Positions 46,848-53,480 of a stretch of DNA of 64,000 nt are shown here, one piece after another. The translations under genes were made by a program, and so were the position numbers. The DNA comes from Pseudoalteromonas luteoviolacea H33-S (lineage in GTDB: Bacteria > Pseudomonadota > Gammaproteobacteria > Enterobacterales > Alteromonadaceae): NCBI RefSeq assembly GCF_001625695.1, contig NZ_AUXY01000122.1, positions 239,924-303,923 of the forward strand. Direction: 5' to 3'. Within the stretch, counting starts at the first letter, position 1; each line of letters begins with the position of its first letter. The notes under the pieces were generated by a model. The model ran no database searches, had not been told where the DNA came from, and was given only the letters and a program-made list of their open reading frames with translations.

Positions 46848-46976
46848 ATGGCGTCATATTCAATAGAAAAACGACCAAAAGCGAACGGAGACATATCGCA
46901 TCGCGCTGTCGTCTTTGTCAAAAATAAGGGCAAAATTATACACCGATAATCTAAAAATTTCAGTAAAAAGGCATTA
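46848..46976 (+). pseudogene. Truncated tyrosine-recombinase (integrase) N-terminus
   Basis: From ATG 46848, preceded by AGGGA 6 bases upstream, the frame reads MASYSIEKRPKANGDISHRA... and KNKGKIIHR, then TAA (46947-46949), then continues in the same frame SKNFSKKAL. Dus-associated integrases, as I recall them, open with MASY-x-x-EKR-x-KADG and reach KIIHRESKTFSKKAL. The stop is therefore a nonsense change at the Glu codon (one base, GAA to TAA), and the rest of the gene, including the catalytic domain, is gone. It is divergent from dusA, as expected for the integrase of a dusA-targeted island. Confidence 0.65.
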
Positions 46977-47391
46977 ATAAGAAGAAAGGAAAGCACATGC
47001 TCTATAGTGACAACATAAGCCGCTAGAACACTGTATTTTTACGGATACGAATGTTGGCGGTAAAGTCAAAGCGGAAGCAATGATAAATCTACTGCTCTTG
47101 GAAGTTCACTACAAAAGACAATACAACTTTCTCCGATTAAACTTCGCTTAGCAGTTAACACATGAAGCTCTTAATTGTAGTGTCTACATATGAAAAATTC
47201 TTACTAAAGTGAACATAAGAAAAGAAATCATCTGCCATTTCTGTAGAAAAATAAAACCACCATAGATCTTAATATAATATCTCCATAGCTTGAAAACGGA
47301 GAAAATATAGCATTGTAGTGATGCAGCTTTAACAAGGACTCTACTAACTAAGGTGAAACACACATACATGTACACCAACACATTAAAATAT
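46977..47391. other. AT-rich gene-poor remnant of the island
   Basis: No intact gene is visible. An open frame from 47011 to 47151 on the + strand contains CIFTDTNVGGKVKAEAM, which faintly recalls the C-terminal end of IS66-type transposases, but this is unproven. The reverse-strand 65-codon frame at 47184-47381 lacks a ribosome-binding site and has no convincing composition. The region is best read as decaying mobile DNA. Confidence 0.4.
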
Positions 47392-47955
47392 TTACCTATT
47401 ACCTAGGCCAAAATGCTTTTTATCTAGAAGTAATTTAGTTGGATAACTTATTAATATAATAAAAGCACTGATATTACATATGAAAAAAGATGCAGCAACA
47501 AATGAATTCAGTAAGCTGTAGCTAATATCTAAGTACCCACGAACTACCAGTTGAATCAAGTACAAAGATAGTTCAATGAACATTAGATAGGATACAGACC
47601 TTGCGATACTCGAAAACCCACACTGTCTGATGGCATGAAGTAAAAATAAAGAGACAAAGAAAAAAGTTAAATTAACCATACCTAAAAAGTAAAAAAATCG
47701 ACGCAGTGCAATCTTTTCCATAGGTAAAGTTATTATGTGATCGGAAAGTATGTTGCCTATGATAAAAAATACCACAGTGCAAAGTGCAGTAAGGAAGCAA
47801 GAGTGGAGTGTATGATCGGCTTTAGTTTTTAAACTACTTTTACCACCGAAAAATAGGCTGAACTTTCTTTCCCAGAAAATTACTATTAAGAAAAGAACGA
47901 CCAATGAAAACAATGCTCTAAATATCCAATCAACATAAGCAAGAATTTCATTCAT
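47392..47955 (-). CDS. Multi-TM protein downstream of double-glycine peptide, 187 aa
   Basis: I do not recognise a family. The protein has about five hydrophobic helices (roughly residues 8-28, 55-75, 85-105, 120-140 and 145-170) with short loops, and a basic tail (LLLDKKHFGLGNR). AGGCG lies 5 bases before the ATG. It begins 66 bases after the stop of the double-glycine peptide gene on the same strand, so both are likely on one message. By position it could be an immunity protein or an export/processing partner for that peptide; nothing in the sequence decides between these. Confidence 0.6.
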   Translation of the reverse strand: MNEILAYVDWIFRALFSLVVLFLIVIFWERKFSLFFGGKSSLKTKADHTLHSCFLTALCTVVFFIIGNILSDHIITLPMEKIALRRFFYFLGMVNLTFFFVSLFLLHAIRQCGFSSIARSVSYLMFIELSLYLIQLVVRGYLDISYSLLNSFVAASFFICNISAFIILISYPTKLLLDKKHFGLGNR

Positions 47956-47983
47956 ATTCGCCTATACCTTTCTCCAAAATGTT

Positions 47984-48038
47984 ATCATCCTTGCTGTTAA
48001 GCATTACCCTTGCTGTGAAGATTACCCTTGCTGTGAAG
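47984..48038. repeat. Tandem 18-bp repeat at the end of the peptide gene
   Basis: ATTACCCTTGCTGTGAAG occurs twice in perfect tandem (48003-48020 and 48021-48038), and a degenerate third copy (15 of 18 matches) lies at 47984-48001. On the reverse strand each copy encodes the final SQQG and the stop codon of the double-glycine peptide, so the gene's 3' end has been tandemly copied. Confidence 0.9.
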
Positions 48039-48150
48039 GTACCATTCTCGCCATTTGCTGAGGCGGCGCCTTACTAACTGAAGTTCCACCTGCAATAACT
48101 TTTATATCATCGACTGATAGCTGTTTTAGCTCTTTTTTACTAAGCTTCAC
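48022..48150 (-). CDS. Double-glycine leader peptide (bacteriocin/RiPP-type precursor), 42 aa
   Basis: A 43-codon frame. It starts at GTG 48148-48150 with GGAG exactly 7 bases upstream (48158-48161) and a promoter-like pair further upstream, so it is very likely expressed. The first 22 residues (start KLSKKELKQ) end in LSVDDIKVIAGG, matching the consensus LSxxELxxIxGG of leader peptides cut by C39-type peptidase-transporters. Cleavage after Gly22 would release a 20-residue core beginning TSVSK and ending PSQQG, rich in Pro, Gln, Met and Ser and with no Cys. No modification enzyme or ABC transporter gene is in the window, so the modifying/export system, if any, is elsewhere. Downstream on the same strand is a multi-TM protein. 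Confidence 0.72.
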   Translation of the reverse strand: MKLSKKELKQLSVDDIKVIAGGTSVSKAPPQQMARMVPSQQG

Positions 48151-48188
48151 TTCTTGACTCCTTTTTAATGAATAATTTAATTAAAAAC

Positions 48189-48217
48189 AATGTAACAACC
48201 AATTTTTTTTAAGTCAA
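48189..48217 (-). promoter_or_regulatory. Promoter of the double-glycine peptide gene
   Basis: On the reverse strand, TTGACT (48212-48217) and TACATT (48189-48194) are separated by exactly 17 bases, and the start of transcription would fall about 30 bases before the ribosome-binding site. The -35 box overlaps the right end of the hairpin after galE. Confidence 0.6.
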
Positions 48218-48262
48218 ATATTAGCCCTCGTAAGTATTTTCGGGTTTTGAGGGCCTAATATT
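48217..48262 (-). terminator. Long hairpin after galE
   Basis: AATATTAGCCCTC (48217-48229) pairs with GAGGG-C-CTAATATT (48249-48262) to give a 13-base-pair stem with one bulged base and a 19-base loop. It is 66 bases beyond the galE stop and probably terminates galE, although the loop is long and the T-run weak. Confidence 0.45.
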
Positions 48263-48327
48263 ATTGAAAGTAAGTTCTTATTTGACCAATGACATTGCAA
48301 AAGGGGTTGATCAGCAATTACTTCAAA

Positions 48328-49344
48328 TTAATCAACATACCCCTCAGGGTTATTTTTCTGCCAATTCCAAGAGTCCTTCATCATGTCACTTAGGTCTTTT
48401 TCAGCTATCCATCCTAGTTCTTGTTGCGCTTTTTCCGGAGCAGCATAACAGGCAGAGATATCTCCCGCACGGCGCGGCTTAATATCATAAGGTATTGAAA
48501 CACTAGATGCAGCTTCAAACGCCTTCACCATATCTAGAACAGAGTAGCCGTTACCAGTACCTAAATTATAAATATGAACACCATGATTCTTTGCTAGCTT
48601 TTGAAGCGCCTTTAAATGGCCGACAGCAAGATCAACAACATGAATGTAATCCCTTACTCCAGTGCCATCATGGGTATCATAATCATCTCCAAAAATCCCC
48701 AACTTCTCTAACTTTCCTACAGCAACTTGTGAGATATAAGGCAGTAGGTTGTTAGGAATACCATTGGGATCTTCACCAATTAAACCTGACTCATGTGCAC
48801 CAACAGGGTTAAAGTAACGCAATATAGCAAACGCCCACCTCTCATCCGATTTAGCAACATCTTGTAAAACCATTTCTGCCATAAGTTTGGAAGTACCATA
48901 TGGATTGGTGGTACCACCAACAGGAAAATCCTCTTGAATAGGAAGACTTTGAGGGTCACCATACACAGTAGCAGATGAGCTAAATACCAATTTAAACACA
49001 TTTGCATGCCTCATAGCATCCAGCAGGGTTAAAGTGCCTTGTACATTAGTTTGATAATACTCAATCGGCTTTTGAACTGATTCACCCACAGCCTTTAAAC
49101 CCGCAAAATGGATGACTTGGTCAATACTATGCTTAGAAAATACAGAGTCTAAAAAGTCACGATCTAAAATGTCTCCCTCATAAAACGTAGCATCCTTACC
49201 AGTAATCTCTTTAACACGGCTCAATGCCTGTGAAGATGAATTAACAAAATTATCTACAACAACAACTTCATCGCCTTGATTAAGCAACTCAACAACAGTA
49301 TGCGAGCCAATATACCCCGCACCACCTGTAACTAAAACTACCAT
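48328..49344 (-). CDS. galE: UDP-glucose 4-epimerase GalE, 338 aa
   Basis: An SDR-superfamily epimerase that interconverts UDP-glucose and UDP-galactose. The NAD-binding motif is at the very start (VTGGAGYIGSH), and the catalytic SSATVYG, NPYGTSK and RYFNPVGAH elements are typical. ATG 49342-49344 is chosen because AGGTAGGG lies about 5 bases upstream and the family normally starts this way; an open frame continues 13 codons upstream. It gives precursors for surface polysaccharide. Confidence 0.96.
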   Translation of the reverse strand: MVVLVTGGAGYIGSHTVVELLNQGDEVVVVDNFVNSSSQALSRVKEITGKDATFYEGDILDRDFLDSVFSKHSIDQVIHFAGLKAVGESVQKPIEYYQTNVQGTLTLLDAMRHANVFKLVFSSSATVYGDPQSLPIQEDFPVGGTTNPYGTSKLMAEMVLQDVAKSDERWAFAILRYFNPVGAHESGLIGEDPNGIPNNLLPYISQVAVGKLEKLGIFGDDYDTHDGTGVRDYIHVVDLAVGHLKALQKLAKNHGVHIYNLGTGNGYSVLDMVKAFEAASSVSIPYDIKPRRAGDISACYAAPEKAQQELGWIAEKDLSDMMKDSWNWQKNNPEGYVD

Positions 49345-49406
49345 ATATGCCCTACCTAAAAAAATCATTTGCACTTGCTGCATTGCTAACTGCTAGTATA
49401 TAGCGT

Positions 49407-50270
49407 TTATTGCTCACAAACAAAAGCCAAAGTCCTGTCATAATAGCTTAATCTGGTGATATCAGTATCACAATAATCTTGCAAATTACGCCATAACTTA
49501 ACTGATTTAGGCGCATCTATATTTCTCATAAAAATTTTATTATCAATTGCATACGCTAAGGTACTTTCATCAAACCACGTATAGTCACGGACACTTTTAG
49601 GTAATCTGAACTGTTTTTTTACACTGCCAGTAGAACTTGAGTAAGTTGCAAACCACTGCTCGCCATCTACCAAAAATGTGAAACTATAGATATCTCTCGC
49701 AGAGTTATAAGCTAGGCTGCGTCCAATATCTTTTGCTACAACCTTAGGCAAATGTCCTGATAAATTTGTAAACTGTAGCGAATGCGGCTCGCCTAAAATG
49801 AACAGAATTACATCTTCATTTTTACCCCAAGCATGGTAACCAACAGGTTTAATATGCTCAAAAATACGTGATGGCAATTGTGATTTATCCTCTGGGTAAA
49901 ACCACAACCTCTGCTCCCCAGACTGCTCTACTACGATGGTTGAGATGCCTTTTTTATGTGGAAAAATTGTCGGGGAATACTCAGATTCAGGCGTATTAGT
50001 CAAATTAGTATGCGACTTATTATCGAAGCGGTACAAGAACAAATCTGTTTGAGATTGCTTCTGTGCTTTGACTTCTTTTGTGTAGTACACCCCAACTTCT
50101 GTTATCAGTGGCTGATTATGATAGGCATCTTTATCTGTCAGTGGTTGCACAGAAAACCCTCTCTCACTATCTTGTGCCAACCATATTTGGCTTTTGGGCA
50201 TTGCAGCCTGTGCATGTGTGATGATGATAAAGCTACATACCACCAGCGTATTGATTAGGGCTTTATACAT
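49407..50270 (-). CDS. Exported beta-propeller-like protein, 287 aa
   Basis: A signal peptide (MYKALINTLVVCSFIIITHAQA) is followed by repeated short beta-strand units such as DLFLYRFDN, LWFYPED and ILFILGEPHSLQF that resemble the TolB/PD40 propeller repeat. Two cysteines near the end (YCDTDI, FVCEQ) could form a disulphide. It is a periplasmic protein of unknown role. The gene lies 63 bases upstream of galE on the same strand, but the intervening sequence contains no obvious terminator. Confidence 0.65.
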   Translation of the reverse strand: MYKALINTLVVCSFIIITHAQAAMPKSQIWLAQDSERGFSVQPLTDKDAYHNQPLITEVGVYYTKEVKAQKQSQTDLFLYRFDNKSHTNLTNTPESEYSPTIFPHKKGISTIVVEQSGEQRLWFYPEDKSQLPSRIFEHIKPVGYHAWGKNEDVILFILGEPHSLQFTNLSGHLPKVVAKDIGRSLAYNSARDIYSFTFLVDGEQWFATYSSSTGSVKKQFRLPKSVRDYTWFDESTLAYAIDNKIFMRNIDAPKSVKLWRNLQDYCDTDITRLSYYDRTLAFVCEQ

Positions 50271-50557
50271 TGTGATTCCTTTTTATTTTTGATCTTACCC
50301 AGTACACACTTCAAAAACCAATAAAATCTCATATTTCAACACACCCACGTTATATGAAAAATCACCTATGCTCGCAAAGCGCTTGCGAAATTTTCGTCTT
50401 TCAGTAACATCAAATTAAAGTTCCAGTGATGATGACAGCGATTTTGTTATGCTTCACATGACTTAATGCAGTAGCGCGATTGGTGCGCAACAAAACTCGG
50501 CTAACACACTGTTCATAAGTTAGGCCGCGATTAGATTCCGTTTTTATTGAGGTTATC

Positions 50558-51457
50558 ATGTCACAACAACATCCAATCATTGCTATCACTGGAAGCTCAG
50601 GCGCTGGAACCACTACCACCACCAATGCAATTAAACATATTTTCCGCAGTCTCGACGCCAAAGCGGCACTCGTTGAAGGAGATAGCTTTCATCGCTACAC
50701 CCGTCCTGAAATGGATAAACTCAAACGTGAAGCCTTACAAGAAGGCAAGCATCTAAGTTACTTTGGCCAACAAGCCAATGATTTTGCAGCCCTTGAAGAG
50801 TTATTTGCCAGTTATGGAAAGACAGGAAACGGAAGAATACGTAAGTACTTACATACATTCGATGATGCAGTTCCTTATAACCAGTTACCTGGTACATTTA
50901 CACCCTATCAAGATTTAGAAAACAATACCGATATGCTGTTTTATGAGGGCTTGCATGGTGGTGTAGTCACTGAAGAACATAACGTTGCTAAACATGTTGA
51001 TTTGCTTATTGGCATGGTGCCTATCATTAACCTTGAATGGATCCAAAAGCTTATTAGAGACACACATGAGCGTGGCCACTCACGAGAAGCAGTAATGACT
51101 TCTATCGTGCGAAGTATGGATGATTATATCAATCATATAACCCCGCAATTTTCTCGCACACACATTAATTTCCAGCGCGTACCAACAGTCGATACATCTA
51201 ATCCCTTCAGCGCGAAAGACATTCCTTCACTAGATGAAAGCTTTGTGGTGATCCGCTTTCGCGGTATTGAAGATGTGAACTTCCCTTATTACTTGCAAAT
51301 GATTGAAGGCAGCTTCATGTCACGGGTCAATACCTTGGTTGTCCCTGGTGGTAAGATGGGTTTGGCGATGGAATTGGTGTTAACACCACTTATTAAAGAT
51401 TTGCTCATCAAAAAACGTGCCTATGAAAATTTAGCCCCCACAGAGCTCAATATTTAA
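50558..51457 (+). CDS. prkB: Phosphoribulokinase-like protein PrkB, 299 aa
   Basis: The P-loop ITGSSGAGTTTTT is at residues 10-22, and later elements (DSFHRYTRPEM, YEGLHGGVV, VDLLIGMVPIINLEWIQK) match the PrkB family found in heterotrophic gammaproteobacteria. It belongs to the phosphoribulokinase/uridine kinase group, but such organisms lack RuBisCO and the physiological substrate is unresolved. GAGG is 5 bases before the ATG. No Calvin-cycle genes are in the window. Confidence 0.9.
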   Translation: MSQQHPIIAITGSSGAGTTTTTNAIKHIFRSLDAKAALVEGDSFHRYTRPEMDKLKREALQEGKHLSYFGQQANDFAALEELFASYGKTGNGRIRKYLHTFDDAVPYNQLPGTFTPYQDLENNTDMLFYEGLHGGVVTEEHNVAKHVDLLIGMVPIINLEWIQKLIRDTHERGHSREAVMTSIVRSMDDYINHITPQFSRTHINFQRVPTVDTSNPFSAKDIPSLDESFVVIRFRGIEDVNFPYYLQMIEGSFMSRVNTLVVPGGKMGLAMELVLTPLIKDLLIKKRAYENLAPTELNI

Positions 51458-51475
51458 ATTTGCCTTATTTCACTT

Positions 51476-51509
51476 TCCCTCAGTAAACTAACCACTCAAA
51501 ATTGAGGGA
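51476..51509 (+). promoter_or_regulatory. Hairpin that would mask the yjjX ribosome-binding site
   Basis: TCCCTCA (51476-51482) is complementary to TGAGGGA (51503-51509), and the second arm contains the GAGGG ribosome-binding site in front of yjjX. Pairing would hide the site; otherwise the structure could be a weak terminator after prkB. Confidence 0.35.
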
Positions 51510-51519
51510 TATGAAATAA

Positions 51520-52053
51520 ATGATGCTCAAAATACTCGTAGGTTCTAAAAATCCAGTCAAAATTAACGCCGCAAAAACAATTTTTCAGCAATACTTTCCA
51601 GAAGCAGAAATTATTTGCGAAGGGCACCATGCACCTAGTGGTGTGCCAGACCAACCGCTTGGCGAGTTAGATACGCGTTTAGGCGCTCAAAATCGAGTTG
51701 ATTATCTTAAAGAGCAGTATGATGCGGATTATTACTGCGCGATGGAAGGCGGTGCTGCTAGATTTGACTATGGCGCAGCCACATTTGCATTTGTCGTCAT
51801 TGCAGATAAGCAACAAACCAGTATCAGCAGAAGCTGCAACCTCCCCCTTCCCGACAAAATATATTCAGCTTTAGAGCAAGGTGAAGAGCTTGGACATGTT
51901 ATGGATCGCGTATTCAACACCACCAATATAAAACAAAAAGGTGGCGCGATAGGCCTGCTTACGAATAACCTTGCCACAAGAGAAAGTTCATATACACAAG
52001 CACTCACGTTAGCCATGGCACCGTTTATTCATTCAGAGTTATATCGTTCATGA
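51520..52053 (+). CDS. yjjX: Inosine/xanthosine triphosphatase YjjX, 177 aa
   Basis: A house-cleaning nucleotide phosphatase that removes non-canonical purine triphosphates. The opening LKILVGSKNPVKINAAK, GVPDQPLGELDTRLGAQNRV and MEGGAARF are typical YjjX features. ATG 51520 or the next ATG 51523 may be used. Its stop overlaps the yjjG start (ATGA), a classical coupling. Confidence 0.92.
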   Translation: MMLKILVGSKNPVKINAAKTIFQQYFPEAEIICEGHHAPSGVPDQPLGELDTRLGAQNRVDYLKEQYDADYYCAMEGGAARFDYGAATFAFVVIADKQQTSISRSCNLPLPDKIYSALEQGEELGHVMDRVFNTTNIKQKGGAIGLLTNNLATRESSYTQALTLAMAPFIHSELYRS

Positions 52054-52724
52054 AGTACTCACATATCATTTTTGATGCCGATGAAACGCTATTTCATTTT
52101 GATGCTTTTCTTGGTCTGCAAACCTTATTCAAACAACATGGTGTCACGTTCGACCGACAAGACTACGATGAGTATCAAACCCTCAATGCGCCACTTTGGG
52201 TGCAGTATCAAGATGGAAAAATTGATGCACAAACACTGCAAGTGACGCGCTTCAATGCATGGGCTTCCAAATTATCTGTTTCGCCAGAGTCTTTGAATTT
52301 AGGCTTTTTAAACGCCATGGCAGATATATGCACCCCTTTGCCGGGCGCACAGTCACTGCTGTCAGCGCTCAACCCTGCTGTTTCATTGAATATCATCACC
52401 AATGGATTTACTGCGCTACAAGAAAAGCGCTTACATAAAACAGGGTTTAAACACTTTTTTGATCATGTGGTGATTTCTGAGCAAGTGGGCGTCGCTAAAC
52501 CGGATCCTCAAGTCTTTGAGCACACATTAGCGCTGTTAGGTAACCCAAGCAAAGAGCAGGTTTTGATGGTGGGAGATACACCCAAGAGTGACATTTTAGG
52601 TGCTAATCGATTCGGTATTGATAGTTGCTGGTTACAGCATGATGGACAAACCTGCCCAGAGTATATAACGCCAACTTATCAAGTCAGTCATTTATCAGAA
52701 TTAGAGGCGCTACTGGTGAAGTAG
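52050..52724 (+). CDS. yjjG: Pyrimidine 5'-nucleotidase YjjG (HAD family), 224 aa
   Basis: HAD-type nucleotidase with the nucleophile motif IIFDADETLFHF at residues 6-17, motif II in IITNGF, and motifs III/IV in KPDPQVFEH and MVGDTPKSDILGA. YjjG removes non-canonical and excess nucleoside monophosphates, and the pairing with yjjX gives a small nucleotide-sanitation operon. The ATG overlaps the yjjX stop. Confidence 0.92.
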   Translation: MKYSHIIFDADETLFHFDAFLGLQTLFKQHGVTFDRQDYDEYQTLNAPLWVQYQDGKIDAQTLQVTRFNAWASKLSVSPESLNLGFLNAMADICTPLPGAQSLLSALNPAVSLNIITNGFTALQEKRLHKTGFKHFFDHVVISEQVGVAKPDPQVFEHTLALLGNPSKEQVLMVGDTPKSDILGANRFGIDSCWLQHDGQTCPEYITPTYQVSHLSELEALLVK

Positions 52725-52740
52725 CCCCTCCAAGTAATGC

Positions 52741-53478
52741 TTACAAACTGCGTTGGCGCAGTACTTCAAACAAGCAAACACCGGTCGCAACCGACACATT
52801 CAAGCTAGACACTGTGCCAACCATAGGGATTTTTACCAATAAATCACAGTGCTCTCTGGTTAGACGACGCATACCATCGCCCTCAGCGCCCATCACAATA
52901 GCAATTGGGCCTTTTAAATCTGAGGTGAAAACTTCACTGTCAGTTTCACCAGCGGTACCTACTACCCAAACACCCGCTTCTTTAATATCACGTAGCGTTC
53001 TGGCTAGGTTAGTCACCTGAATAAGCGGTACGGTCTCCGCGGCACCACACGCCACTTTACGCGCTGTACCATTGAGTTTCGCAGACTTATCTTTTGGTAC
53101 AATCACCGCGTGTACACCTGCCGCGTCAGCACTACGTAAGCAAGCACCTAAGTTGTGCGGATCAGTCACGCCATCTAGTACCAAGAAAAATGGCGCGGCG
53201 TTAGCATCAATGATCCCTTGCAGGTCATTTTCATTCAGTATACGCGGCGCTTTAACATTGGCAATAATGCCTTGGTGTTGCTCGCCTTTCGCCTTGTTAT
53301 CTAGCGCTTTTCGCTGCATAAACTGCACCGAGATACCAAATTTACGTGCTTCATTAACCACTACACTCAAGCGCTTATCATCGCGCCCTTTTAGTGCGTA
53401 TATCTCCAAAAAACGCTCTGGCTCTTTGGCTAAAATGGCTTCAATAGAGTGAAAGCCAAAAATTAATTCATTACTCAA
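52741..53478 (-). CDS. rlmB: 23S rRNA 2'-O-methyltransferase RlmB, 245 aa
   Basis: A SPOUT (TrmH-type) enzyme that methylates G2251 of 23S rRNA. The N-terminal substrate-binding part (FGFHSIEAILA) and the SPOUT knot motifs (DPHNLGACLRSADAAGVHAVIVPKD, AIVMGAEGDGMRR, GTVSSLNVSVATGVCLFE) are complete. It starts 2 bases after the rnr stop, the conserved rnr-rlmB operon. Confidence 0.97.
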   Translation of the reverse strand: MSNELIFGFHSIEAILAKEPERFLEIYALKGRDDKRLSVVVNEARKFGISVQFMQRKALDNKAKGEQHQGIIANVKAPRILNENDLQGIIDANAAPFFLVLDGVTDPHNLGACLRSADAAGVHAVIVPKDKSAKLNGTARKVACGAAETVPLIQVTNLARTLRDIKEAGVWVVGTAGETDSEVFTSDLKGPIAIVMGAEGDGMRRLTREHCDLLVKIPMVGTVSSLNVSVATGVCLFEVLRQRSL

Positions 53479-53480
53479 AA

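Noticed and set aside
47162..47212. Short + strand frame starting MKLLIVVSTYEKFLLK
   Set aside because: Only 16 codons, no ribosome-binding site and no leader-like motif, so it is not a convincing second peptide gene.
47184..47381. 65-codon reverse-strand open frame
   Set aside because: It starts at GTG without a ribosome-binding site in AT-rich decayed island DNA, and its sequence has no recognisable pattern.
48003..48038. CRISPR-like array
   Set aside because: The 18-base units are directly tandem with no spacers, and lie at the end of a small gene.
48264..48482. 72-codon + strand open frame
   Set aside because: Most of it is antisense to galE, and it has no supporting start signal.
53072..53452. 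126-codon + strand open frame
   Set aside because: It is antisense to rlmB, whose SPOUT motifs are complete.
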